Source of the DNA: Maribacter litoralis | GTDB lineage: Bacteria > Bacteroidota > Bacteroidia > Flavobacteriales > Flavobacteriaceae | Length of the DNA: 64,000 nt | Direction of reading: 5' to 3' | Assembly: GCF_003075045.1 (NCBI RefSeq) | Contig: NZ_QCZD01000002.1 | Span: 1-64,000, forward strand | Shown here: in pieces, positions 22,952 to 30,898 of the stretch | Numbering within the stretch: position 1 is the stretch's first letter | Layout of the letters: the number at the start of each line of letters is the position of its first letter | Position numbers and translations under genes: made by a program | The notes under the pieces: model-generated | Databases searched by the model: none | What the model was told of the DNA's origin: nothing | Seen by the model: only the letters and a program-made list of their open reading frames with translations

Positions 22952-25900
22952 TTATAAATTGCCCAATTGATATTGTAGCTCAATAGCTTGTTGGTTATAC
23001 TGATTTATAAATTGTAAATGACTCTGCTTTATACGAATGGCACTGTTCAGGATCGTGATATAATTCACATAATCAATTTCACCTTCCTTAGAAGCCAGTT
23101 CTGCCGTAGTAATTTGTTCCTCGGCCAAAAGCAATGCACCTTCCTGATAATAGTTAAGTGTTTTTTGGGTCTTTTCCAATGATTTTAATAGTTGGGAAAC
23201 CCTACTTTCGGTCATTGCTTTTTGTTCGAGATATTGGTTCTCGGCAACCATAGCATCTGCCTTGGCAGCCTTTACCCTTGATTTCTGTGGAAAGAACCAA
23301 AGCGGTATGCTAATACCGGCCTGATATGCGCTAAAGCCAGACACATCATTGTACTTCAATTTATCATAGCTTATGCTGAATTTTGGTAGGAACTCGGATT
23401 TTTCAACACCTATATTCGCTTTGCTTACTTCGGCATTTTGCATAGCATATTGAAGCAAAGGATTATTGGCTGCGGAAGCCGAATCCAAATTGGCCAAAAA
23501 ATCCATTGGTTCATAGGTCAAATTCACAGTTTCAATTTCTTGGTCAATGCCCAAATACTGCTTCAATGCTCTTTTTGCAATTTCAATATCATCATAGGCT
23601 TGTTGCCTTAATACTTGAATCTGCTGATATTCGGAAGAAGCCGCAATAAACTCCAGCTTGCCTGTTTCCCCTGTGTCATAGCGTAATTCGGCAGCCGTCC
23701 TAAAGTTGGCATAAACACTGTCCAACTGTTCCGCAAAACGCAATTGTGCCTTGTTATAATTGATAAGGTCATACGCCTGCATCACATTACGAATCAATTG
23801 CTGCTCATTGACAGCATAGAATTTTTCGCCCAATTTAACCCGTTCTTTGTAGAACTTGTTTTTTGAAAAACCCGAAAGCAAATCAATATTGCCCTGTTGT
23901 ACACCATACGTACTCAATATTCCTTGTTGCACCCCTTGGTCTTCTCTACCGGTATATAAAGAGGTGCTTCCTAAATCAAAACTTGTTCCTTTCATAGCCT
24001 TTTCCCGTTCAATAAAAGCTTGGCTCTCTTTAAGGGATGGATAATTTTCCTTGGCCATAGATATGGCTTCTTCCAAGGTAAGGGTTTGAGCCAACTGGTT
24101 GTCCTGTGCATTTGCTGCATTTGGGGTTAAAAAACCTCCCAAACTCAATAATATAATAATAACCGTTGCGCCTTTCTTAATGTAACTTGCGTCACCATCA
24201 TTATCCTTCTTTTCTTTTCGTGATTCCAGCCAATAATAAAGAATAGGAATAACCACCAAGGTCAGAAACGTTGCCGTAAGCATTCCTCCAATGACTACTG
24301 TCGCCAAAGGCCGCTGTACTTCTGCACCACCAGAGGTAGAAATCGCCATTGGGATAAAGCCCATAATTGTTGTAATAGCTGTTAATAAAATGGGACGTAA
24401 GCGTTCGTGCGTTGCTTCGTATATTCGTTTTTTTAAGTCTGTCATTCCACTATCTTTTAATTCATTGAATTTGTTTATGAGTATGAGTCCGTTTAATACG
24501 GCAACTCCGAAGAGCACGATAAACCCGACTCCGGCAGAAATACTGAAAGGCATTCCACGAATCAACAAAACGAAAACACCACCAATGGTCGCCAAAGGCA
24601 CTGCCATATAGATCATCAAGGCTTGCGTAACTGAATTTAAAGCAAAGTAAAGCAGAACAAATATTGTTAATAGAACGATTGGAACTACAATCATCAATCG
24701 GTCTGAAGCACGTTGAAGGTTTTCGAAAGAACCTCCGTAGGTTACAAAATAACCTGGTGGCAGTTTCACGTCCGTTTCCAATTTTTGTTGAATTTCCTCG
24801 ACCATCGATTTTACATCGCGCCCACGAACATTGACCCCTACCGAAATACGACGAGAGGTATTGTCCCTTGAAATCTGCATTGGCCCGGGCTTATAGCTGA
24901 TATCTGCAACCTCCTTTAAAGGTACTTGTGCACCGTTTGGCAGGTCTATGAAAAGGTTTTTTAAGCTATTGATGTCTTGTCTATATTCCTCTGCCAAACG
25001 AATGACCACATCAAACCTTTTTTCGCCTTCAAAAATTACACCTGCTTCTTCTCCAGAAAATGAAGCACTTACATAATCATTCAGTTTATCAATGGTTACA
25101 CCGTATTGTGCCATTTTAGCGCGGTTATATACCACCGTCATTTGTGGTAAACCGCTTGTAGCTTCCACATTGAGGTCAGCCGCTCCAGGAACAGTTCTGA
25201 TGACTGCTGCGATTTCCTGTACTTTGTCGGCTAACACACCCAAATCTTCTCCGTACAGTTTGATTGCCACGTCCTCACGAACACCGGTAAGCAATTCATT
25301 AAAACGAAGTTCCACGGGTTGTGTAAATACGAAATTTACGCCGGGAACGACTGATATTTTTTCTTGTATTTTTTCTATGAGTTCTTCTTTACTCTCTGCA
25401 GAAGTCCATTTACTCTTATCTTTTTCAAGAATAATATAACTATCGGCAATATCCATAGGCATTGGGTCTGTTGGTATTTCAGCCACACCAATTCTTGAAA
25501 CTACTGTTTTTACTTCCGGAAACTCATTGATTAACTTCTGAAGTTTCTCTGAAGCCTCAATAGATTCTGTAAGACTGCTCCCCGGTTTTATCAATGCTTG
25601 AAATGCAATATCGCCTTCATCAAATTTAGGGACAAATTCTGCTCCCATATTGCTGAAAATAAATCCTGAAATCAAAAGCAAGGAAACCGCGCCTATAACC
25701 ACACCTGCCCGAAAGCGAAGTGCAAAATTTAATATAGGCAGATAGATACGATTCAGAACATCCATAATTTTATCACTGAACCTATCAATCTTGTTTTCAA
25801 ACTTGGCGAACCAACTATTTTGATTTTTAGCAGGTTTTAAAAATAATGATGACATCATTGGCACGTAGGTAAGACAAAGGATAATCGCTCCTAAAACGGC

Positions 25901-27352
25901 AAAACCAAATGTAAATGCCATTGGCCGGAACATTTTCCCTTCCACACCGGTCAAAAAAAGAATCGGTGTAAAAACTATAAGAACAATTAGTTGACCGAAG
26001 AAGGCAGAATTCATCATTTTACTTGAAGAATCATAGGCGATTTCATCCATTTCAGCTTGGTTGATGGCGGTTGTGGATTTTTTCATCCGTTGATGAATGT
26101 GGAAAACCGCTCCTTCCACGATAATCACCGCTCCATCTACAATAATTCCAAAATCGATCGCACCCAAGGACATTAAATTTGCCCAAATGCCAAATTGTTT
26201 CATCAAAATAAATGCAAATAATAGACATAAAGGGATTATCGAAGCTGCTATCAAGCCACCACGGAAGCTTCCCAAAAGTAAGACCAAAACAAATATGACG
26301 ATTAGGGCTCCTTCTATTAGATTGTTTTTAACGGTACTTGTGGTTGCCTCAATAAGTTCACTTCGGCTTAAAAAAGCATCAATATAAACACCTTCCGGCA
26401 GGGATTTTTGAATTTCTACAATACGCTTTTCCACATTTTCAATCACGTCGCCTGGGCTTTCGCCTTTCAGCATTAAAATTTGTCCACCAACAGTTTCGTG
26501 TCCATCTTGGGTAAACGCACCATAACGCACTTGATTACCATAGCCTACTTTTTCGGCGACATCCCGTATTAAAACAGGGCTTCCTTTTTGTGTGGTTACA
26601 ACTGTATTTTTCAAATCCTCGATACTTCGTGCCAATCCTTCGCCACGGATAAAATTGGCTTGGTGGTTTTTTTCAATGTAAGCACCACCAGTATTGGCAT
26701 TGTTGACTTTCAAGGCTTCAAAGACCTGATTCATTGTAATTCCGAAACTTTTCAGCTTATTAGGATTTATGGCAACTTCATACTGCTTTACGTAACCACC
26801 AAATGCATTTACCTCGACCACTCCGGGGACTAATGCCATTTGACGTTTTACAATCCAATCTTGGATGGTACGAAGCTCCATTGCGTCATATTTGTCTTCA
26901 TAGCCTTCTTTTACTTTTAAGGTATATTGAAAAATTTCGCCCAGACCTGTTGTTATGGGTGCCATAAAAGGTGTGCCGAAACCTTCAGGGATTTCTCCAG
27001 CAACTTCGGTCAATTTTTCCTGTACCAATTGCCTTGGCAGATAGGTTCCAGCCTCATCCTTAAAGACAATGGTAACCACGGACAGCCCAAAACGGGACAC
27101 CGAACGCAGTTCGATAACGTCTGGCAGATTGGCCATTGCCAATTCTACCGGATAGGTAACAAATTGCTCAATATCTTCAGTACCTAAATTTGGGGCAACT
27201 GTAATAACCTGTACTTGGTTGTTGGTAATATCGGGTACAGAACCCAGATTTATAGTGGCCATAGACCAAATGCCCGTACCTACAAGTGCCACTATAAAGA
27301 GCCCAATAATAAACTTGTTATTAATGGAAAATGAAATGATTTTGTTAATCAT
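22952..27352 (-). CDS. CzcA-type RND metal pump fused to a TolC-family outer-membrane channel
   Basis: 1466 residues. Residues 1 to about 1050 are a heavy-metal RND pump with the TM4 motif DFGIIVDGAVIIVEG near residue 400, the signature of divalent-cation exporters (CzcA/CnrA group) rather than the Cu/Ag CusA group. A signal-peptide-like segment follows at about 1057-1083 (basic start, IIILLSLGGFL, then ANAQD). From about 1084 a TolC-family efflux protein runs to the end (LTLEEAISMAKENYPSLKES and two long helical hairpins). Such fusions are known in Bacteroidota. With the adaptor it forms a complete proton-driven exporter, probably for Co, Zn, Cd or Ni. Confidence 0.93.
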   Translation of the reverse strand: MINKIISFSINNKFIIGLFIVALVGTGIWSMATINLGSVPDITNNQVQVITVAPNLGTEDIEQFVTYPVELAMANLPDVIELRSVSRFGLSVVTIVFKDEAGTYLPRQLVQEKLTEVAGEIPEGFGTPFMAPITTGLGEIFQYTLKVKEGYEDKYDAMELRTIQDWIVKRQMALVPGVVEVNAFGGYVKQYEVAINPNKLKSFGITMNQVFEALKVNNANTGGAYIEKNHQANFIRGEGLARSIEDLKNTVVTTQKGSPVLIRDVAEKVGYGNQVRYGAFTQDGHETVGGQILMLKGESPGDVIENVEKRIVEIQKSLPEGVYIDAFLSRSELIEATTSTVKNNLIEGALIVIFVLVLLLGSFRGGLIAASIIPLCLLFAFILMKQFGIWANLMSLGAIDFGIIVDGAVIIVEGAVFHIHQRMKKSTTAINQAEMDEIAYDSSSKMMNSAFFGQLIVLIVFTPILFLTGVEGKMFRPMAFTFGFAVLGAIILCLTYVPMMSSLFLKPAKNQNSWFAKFENKIDRFSDKIMDVLNRIYLPILNFALRFRAGVVIGAVSLLLISGFIFSNMGAEFVPKFDEGDIAFQALIKPGSSLTESIEASEKLQKLINEFPEVKTVVSRIGVAEIPTDPMPMDIADSYIILEKDKSKWTSAESKEELIEKIQEKISVVPGVNFVFTQPVELRFNELLTGVREDVAIKLYGEDLGVLADKVQEIAAVIRTVPGAADLNVEATSGLPQMTVVYNRAKMAQYGVTIDKLNDYVSASFSGEEAGVIFEGEKRFDVVIRLAEEYRQDINSLKNLFIDLPNGAQVPLKEVADISYKPGPMQISRDNTSRRISVGVNVRGRDVKSMVEEIQQKLETDVKLPPGYFVTYGGSFENLQRASDRLMIVVPIVLLTIFVLLYFALNSVTQALMIYMAVPLATIGGVFVLLIRGMPFSISAGVGFIVLFGVAVLNGLILINKFNELKDSGMTDLKKRIYEATHERLRPILLTAITTIMGFIPMAISTSGGAEVQRPLATVVIGGMLTATFLTLVVIPILYYWLESRKEKKDNDGDASYIKKGATVIIILLSLGGFLTPNAANAQDNQLAQTLTLEEAISMAKENYPSLKESQAFIEREKAMKGTSFDLGSTSLYTGREDQGVQQGILSTYGVQQGNIDLLSGFSKNKFYKERVKLGEKFYAVNEQQLIRNVMQAYDLINYNKAQLRFAEQLDSVYANFRTAAELRYDTGETGKLEFIAASSEYQQIQVLRQQAYDDIEIAKRALKQYLGIDQEIETVNLTYEPMDFLANLDSASAANNPLLQYAMQNAEVSKANIGVEKSEFLPKFSISYDKLKYNDVSGFSAYQAGISIPLWFFPQKSRVKAAKADAMVAENQYLEQKAMTESRVSQLLKSLEKTQKTLNYYQEGALLLAEEQITTAELASKEGEIDYVNYITILNSAIRIKQSHLQFINQYNQQAIELQYQLGNL

Positions 27353-27364
27353 AGAAAATGTATT

Positions 27365-27473
27365 AATTCAGTTTAAAACTTACGATGCGAATAGGTGCAA
27401 CGTATTTATATAGCAATGCCTGTCTTGAGAAGCATCACGTTAGGATATATCTATCCTTAAAAAAAACTGAATT
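27365..27473. repeat. Inverted repeat flanking the leader of the RND pump gene
   Basis: AATTCAGTTT (27365-27374) and its exact complement AAACTGAATT (27464-27473) enclose 89 bases directly upstream of the pump start codon. Inside lies a smaller palindrome, AGGATA/TATCCT. The outer arm overlaps the stop codon of the upstream gene. A structured leader controlling pump translation is possible. Confidence 0.5.
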
Positions 27474-27867
27474 ATACTTTAGGGGGTTGGAAAAGCGATT
27501 CCAAATATCTGGAAGTGAAGTTTACTTTATGTAAGTTAAACTGTTTTTTCTCTTCAAACTTTAGTCGATTGGTTAAAGCCGAATTGTTGTTCGCATTAAT
27601 TAATACTAAAGGATGACAACATTGATTATGGGAATGAAATGGTGTATTCTCCTTAACTGGGTTATTATGATGCCCTTCATTTTTTGCATCATTGTCAATG
27701 TAATCTTCAACTACATATTCAAGGAAAGAGTCGCCATAAACTTTATGGTCTTGATAATGGGTAATAATACTTGAAATTTCTTTAATTGGCCCACAAAAGT
27801 CCATATCTATGCTAATCCCTTGAAAAAAGAATAGAAGCGACATTGATATGGAAAAGAATATTTTCAT
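27472..27867 (-). CDS. Exported His/Cys-containing protein upstream of the RND pump
   Basis: 131 residues with a signal peptide (MKIFFSISMSLLFFFQGISI). The mature part has His- and Cys-rich sequence (EGHHNNPVKENTPFHSHNQCCHP) that looks like a metal-binding site. I have a general impression of such proteins as first genes of Bacteroidota RND metal-efflux operons, without a defined role. It is in the same direction as the pump with a 119-base gap. A periplasmic metal sensor or buffer is a reasonable guess. Confidence 0.7.
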   Translation of the reverse strand: MKIFFSISMSLLFFFQGISIDMDFCGPIKEISSIITHYQDHKVYGDSFLEYVVEDYIDNDAKNEGHHNNPVKENTPFHSHNQCCHPLVLINANNNSALTNRLKFEEKKQFNLHKVNFTSRYLESLFQPPKV

Positions 27868-27961
27868 AAATTTTTACAAATATACAAATTAATCGATGCA
27901 CAGGTTGTGCAAAGATTAATCAGCAGTATGAAATCAGAAATTAATCACACTATTTAATGTA

Positions 27962-28276
27962 TCATCTGCCTCTTTGTGGATGAAGTTTGTTTGATAGCGT
28001 ATGGTTGTTGTGAAAGAAAAATGTCAATATAATTTTTACAGCATTTGAATAGGAATTTGTAATAGGCTCTTTAACACCGCAATGAAATATTACAGAATTG
28101 GATGTGTGAAATAGGTTTTCAAATAACATTCTTGGGTAATCGTCATTGTCCATAAGCCAATTCACGGTCTCATCTTCACTCTCAAAAGTTCGTGTTACAC
28201 TATCATCTGGCTCAAGATTATTTACGAAGAAGGAAACTGTAGATTTACCATAGATACGTTGTTTATCTGAAAACAC
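27962..28276 (-). CDS. Hypothetical protein, possibly truncated
   Basis: 104 residues from a GTG start 20 bases after the stop of the next upstream gene. No ATG is available in frame before it. The sequence (YGKSTVSFFVNNLEPDDSVTRTFESEDETVNWLMDNDD) looks like a compact alpha/beta protein, but the last 25 residues (ILTFFFHNNHTLSNKLHPQRGR) do not continue the pattern and may reflect a frameshift or deletion. No family is recognised. The overlap-like spacing suggests it is co-expressed with the 302-residue protein upstream. Confidence 0.45.
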   Translation of the reverse strand: MFSDKQRIYGKSTVSFFVNNLEPDDSVTRTFESEDETVNWLMDNDDYPRMLFENLFHTSNSVIFHCGVKEPITNSYSNAVKIILTFFFHNNHTLSNKLHPQRGR

Positions 28277-28296
28277 GTATTGCGTAACCTCATAAA

Positions 28297-29202
28297 TTAA
28301 AATGGCAATACTTGACTTGTAAATTCTTTGAATATTTCGCTCGCTAATGCCTTATCAAATGCCTTGGCTGTTACTAAATCGCCAAGTTTCGATTTTAATA
28401 ATTGACCAAATGACTTTTTGCTCAAATGCGGAATGTCATCGCGAAGCTCATCGAACTCGTCGAAAATAATTTGCTGTCCAAAACCTAAACCTTCAATTTT
28501 CGAGAGAACCTGTTTTATAAGTTCTTTCAGTTCCTCATCGGAATTACTAATTTTGGAATAGTCCGTTGTCTGGGCTTTTCTTGATTGCTCAATGGCATAT
28601 TTACCTTCCAATTTCAGTTTGGCATTTACATTCCTGCCATTCATACATTCAATAAATCCTCGGTTTTCAAGCATTCTTCCATAGTCCCAATCTTCGCCAC
28701 GACCGTTTAATTTAATTCCATTGCCTTCAAGAATCCAGTTAATAGAATGGTATTTACCATCTTTATAAAGGTCATATAGTTTTGAAAGTATTAGTTCGAG
28801 TATGCCTTCGGTGTCAAGATTTTGACGTTCATTCAAATCAATTTCATCTGGCCTTACAATTGCATCTGAAATGAATAACATTTTCAAGTAGTAGTCAAGC
28901 CCGTTGATTTCATCTTTTAGGGCTTGAATTTCATTTTTAATTTTTTGGTCAGTCCCTAATTTAAAGCCAGTATTATATCCTCTTTGAGCTTTAAACTCAT
29001 TTGCAAAATTTCTGTTTTCTGGTTCAAAAGATGCTCGAACATAGCTAACAACAGTATTTTCCCAAGATTGTTTTTCTTCCTTAAAATTATTAAATTCATC
29101 TTCTGTTTTTGAAGACCTATATTTATCGACAATTGCATTTCCAGTAGATACAAACCCATCGATTTCTTCTTTAAAATCTTCCCATTTTACCTTTATAATC
29201 AT
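28297..29202 (-). CDS. Hypothetical protein of the ICE right end
   Basis: From the ATG at 29202 the protein has 301 residues; the frame is open to 29274, but the extra stretch is not conserved-looking. It is charged and mostly helical. The N-terminus (VKWEDFKEEIDGF) is followed by a coiled-coil-like region. A middle part, GRGEDWDYGRMLENRGFIECMNGRNVNAKLKLEGK, looks like a winged helix, and the C-terminus is helical. I do not recognise the family. Sitting between metal cargo and the integrase, in the position where ICEs commonly carry defence or accessory genes, it is a candidate for such a role. That is positional inference only. Confidence 0.6.
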   Translation of the reverse strand: MIIKVKWEDFKEEIDGFVSTGNAIVDKYRSSKTEDEFNNFKEEKQSWENTVVSYVRASFEPENRNFANEFKAQRGYNTGFKLGTDQKIKNEIQALKDEINGLDYYLKMLFISDAIVRPDEIDLNERQNLDTEGILELILSKLYDLYKDGKYHSINWILEGNGIKLNGRGEDWDYGRMLENRGFIECMNGRNVNAKLKLEGKYAIEQSRKAQTTDYSKISNSDEELKELIKQVLSKIEGLGFGQQIIFDEFDELRDDIPHLSKKSFGQLLKSKLGDLVTAKAFDKALASEIFKEFTSQVLPF

Positions 29203-29301
29203 ACACACTATTTTAGTCTGTAAAGGTAGTGGAATGAAAATGCAAACTGTTAAAATCTCAATTGAAGATTTCAACAGTTAGTAAATGCTTATAAAATTTC
29301 A

Positions 29302-30522
29302 TCAACCAATTTTTGATTTGAGAAGCGCCATATCATCACTCACTTTCCTCTCAACGACCCTTGCATAGATTTGTGTTGTGGATAGTTTGGTATGCCCTAA
29401 TAATTTAGATACTGTCTCTATTGGAACACCATTGCTTAAAGTTACTGTGGTAGCAAAAGTATGGCGCGCCATATGAAAAGTCAGGTTTTTTTTGATACCA
29501 CATAGGTCAGCGATTTCCTTTAAATAACTGTTCAATTTCTGATTAGATAACTTGGGCAAAAGATTGGATGTGTCATTGGTTCTATAATGGTCTTTGTATT
29601 TATCTATTAAGATTGCAGCTTTGGGTAATAGTGGAATTTTGAATGGTGCACCTGTTTTTACTCTTTCGGCCATTATCCAAGGACTACCATCTATACCCAT
29701 TACAATATTATCTTCATTTAATTGTACAATGTCAACATAAGAAATACCGGTGTAACAACTAAAAACAAATAAATCTTTCACAACCATAAGACGCTCTATG
29801 GAAGAAGACAAATCTTCAATACTTAATAATTCAAAATCTGTAAGGAAACCACGTTCTTTCTTTTCAATTTTCATTTTAAAATTGACAAACGGGTCTCTTT
29901 CAATCCATTTCATCCGATAGGCAAGAGTAACCATTCTGCGTAAACGCTTAATATGCTTCATTGCGGTATTATTGCCAATTTTAGATTGTCCGCTTTTAGG
30001 TACATACGACCGAAGAAAATCTTCAAAGCCCACGATAAAACCATATTCAAGATTGAAAAGTGGGATGTCTGTCAGTTTGTATTCCTTTAGAATATATTCC
30101 ATCATATAACGTTGACTGGTCTTATATTGACCCATCGTATTCCTATGCAACTTATGTTGCATCTTTTCATTGTAGTAATCAACAAGGTTTTGAAAGGAAA
30201 AACGTGTTTTATCTTCGCCTAAAAATTTGGCTTTGACCATTTGGGAAGTGAAAGGCACTTCATCCCTCTTGAAATCTTCGTAAATCCTATATACTTTTGA
30301 TTGTACTTCGTTCAAGTAAAGATTGAGAATACGGGAATCCTTATCGGTCCCACTTGCTCTTTGTAGTTTTTCATCCCAAGTAGAAATATTGATTTTCTTC
30401 TTGAGACTAATGTTGACACGTTTACCGTTTAAGGTAACCCGAATGTAGATATTTGCTTTGTTGTTTACAGCACGTTTTCCGTACACCCAAAACAATATTG
30501 AAAATGTTGATGAAGTTCGCAT
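29302..30522 (-). CDS. Tyrosine recombinase (ICE integrase), IntDOT-like
   Basis: 406 residues: an N-terminal arm-binding domain (about 1-100), a SAM-like core-binding domain (about 105-215) and the catalytic domain. Catalytic residues in view are Lys289, His350, Arg353, His377 and Tyr386. The first catalytic Arg, expected in TGLRYSD, is Ser261 here (TGISYVD), while an Arg at 287 lies two residues before Lys289. The CTnDOT integrase IntDOT is known for the same substitution, which supports placing this enzyme in that group. It should integrate and excise the element at the nearby tRNA-Asp gene. Confidence 0.93.
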   Translation of the reverse strand: MRTSSTFSILFWVYGKRAVNNKANIYIRVTLNGKRVNISLKKKINISTWDEKLQRASGTDKDSRILNLYLNEVQSKVYRIYEDFKRDEVPFTSQMVKAKFLGEDKTRFSFQNLVDYYNEKMQHKLHRNTMGQYKTSQRYMMEYILKEYKLTDIPLFNLEYGFIVGFEDFLRSYVPKSGQSKIGNNTAMKHIKRLRRMVTLAYRMKWIERDPFVNFKMKIEKKERGFLTDFELLSIEDLSSSIERLMVVKDLFVFSCYTGISYVDIVQLNEDNIVMGIDGSPWIMAERVKTGAPFKIPLLPKAAILIDKYKDHYRTNDTSNLLPKLSNQKLNSYLKEIADLCGIKKNLTFHMARHTFATTVTLSNGVPIETVSKLLGHTKLSTTQIYARVVERKVSDDMALLKSKIG

Positions 30523-30556
30523 AATTGTCGTCTTTAATGATTAAACATTTAGTGAG

Positions 30557-30637
30557 ACGAAAGTCAAATCAACTATACTAACACCAGTAAGTTACGTCAA
30601 TCTGTCAACATAATCGCAGATAAAAAAATATGTTGAC
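30557..30637 (-). promoter_or_regulatory. Integrase promoter and probable recombination-protein binding sites
   Basis: On the minus strand TTG (plus 30598-30600), 20 bases, then TATAGTTG (30570-30577) form a plausible promoter. Immediately downstream lies the 15-base motif (30557-30571) that recurs upstream of the excisionase-like gene. Further upstream is a 9-base perfect inverted repeat, GTCAACATA at 30604-30612 and TATGTTGAC at 30629-30637, spaced by 16 bases. It is the right place for integrase arm or Xis binding between the integrase gene and the attachment site. Confidence 0.5.
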
Positions 30638-30694
30638 GATTTGTGACCTTTTAGATGCAAATGATATGAAATTATATGATTGCCCTAAAAACAT

Positions 30695-30728
30695 AAAACC
30701 TTGCAAATCATAAGATTTACAAGGTTTT
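30695..30728 (-). terminator. Terminator of the tRNA-Asp transcript
   Basis: A 15-base stem with one mismatch (30695-30709 with 30714-30728) and a 4-base loop, followed on the minus strand by TTTTATGTTTTT. It lies 25 bases after the 3' end of the tRNA. If the element boundary is at the tRNA, this hairpin is supplied by the element. Confidence 0.8.
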
Positions 30729-30752
30729 GAGGAAATTTGATTTCCCATTTAG

Positions 30753-30826
30753 CGGTCTGGACGGGACTCGAACCCGCGACCCCCTGCGTGACAGGCAGGT
30801 ATTCTAACCAACTGAACTACCAGACC
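30753..30826 (-). tRNA. tRNA-Asp (GTC anticodon)
   Basis: A 74-base cloverleaf on the minus strand. The acceptor stem GGTCTGG pairs with CCAGACC, followed by discriminator G. The D arm reads GTTCAGTTGGTTAGAAT. The anticodon stem CCTGC/GCAGG holds loop CTGTCAC with anticodon GTC. The T arm is GTCGCGGGTTCGAGTCCCGTC-like, with a TTCGAGTC loop. CCA is not encoded. The 3' end faces the integrase, so this is the probable integration site of the ICE, with the gene kept intact. Confidence 0.97.
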
Positions 30827-30843
30827 GTGGCGTTTAGCGAGTG

Positions 30844-30874
30844 CAAATATACACCGCATTTTCAATTGCACAAA
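30844..30874 (-). promoter_or_regulatory. Promoter of tRNA-Asp
   Basis: On the minus strand TTTG (plus 30871-30874), exactly 19 bases, then TATATTTG (30844-30851): a full match to the Bacteroidota sigma-ABfr consensus. The -7 box ends 17 bases upstream of the mature tRNA 5' end. Confidence 0.85.
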
Positions 30875-30898
30875 CATTTTTCTTTATTTTTTTTAATA

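Larger units (their letters stand above)
1..30752. mobile_element. Right part of an integrative and conjugative element (CTnDOT-like logic) at tRNA-Asp
   Basis: The stretch holds a Bacteroidota-type tra block at its left end, an rteC homologue, an excisionase-like HTH gene, an IstB/DnaC-like ATPase and, at the right, an IntDOT-like tyrosine recombinase whose gene lies about 230 bases from the 3' end of a tRNA-Asp gene. Between them are mercury and divalent-metal resistance genes. This arrangement is known from Bacteroidota conjugative transposons. The left end, relaxase, coupling protein and the rest of tra lie outside the window, so the element is partial here. The exact right junction is inferred to lie in or beside the tRNA-Asp 3' end, because integrases of this class often use tRNA 3' ends; the direct repeat that would prove it is not in view. 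Confidence 0.85.

Noticed and set aside
22952-27352. CzcA-TolC joint frame as an assembly error merging two genes
   Set aside because: The frame is continuous over 1466 codons, and such fusions are a familiar arrangement in Bacteroidota.
28222-28293. ATG at 28293 as start of the gene downstream of the 301-residue protein
   Set aside because: It is in another frame and stops after 23 codons; the GTG at 28276 opens the longer frame.
30843-30852. GTATATTTGC on the minus strand matches the GTANNTTTGC core used by CTnDOT-type elements
   Set aside because: It is exactly the -7 box of the tRNA-Asp promoter (19 bases from a TTTG), on the far side of the tRNA from the integrase. The resemblance follows from the TAnnTTTG promoter consensus.
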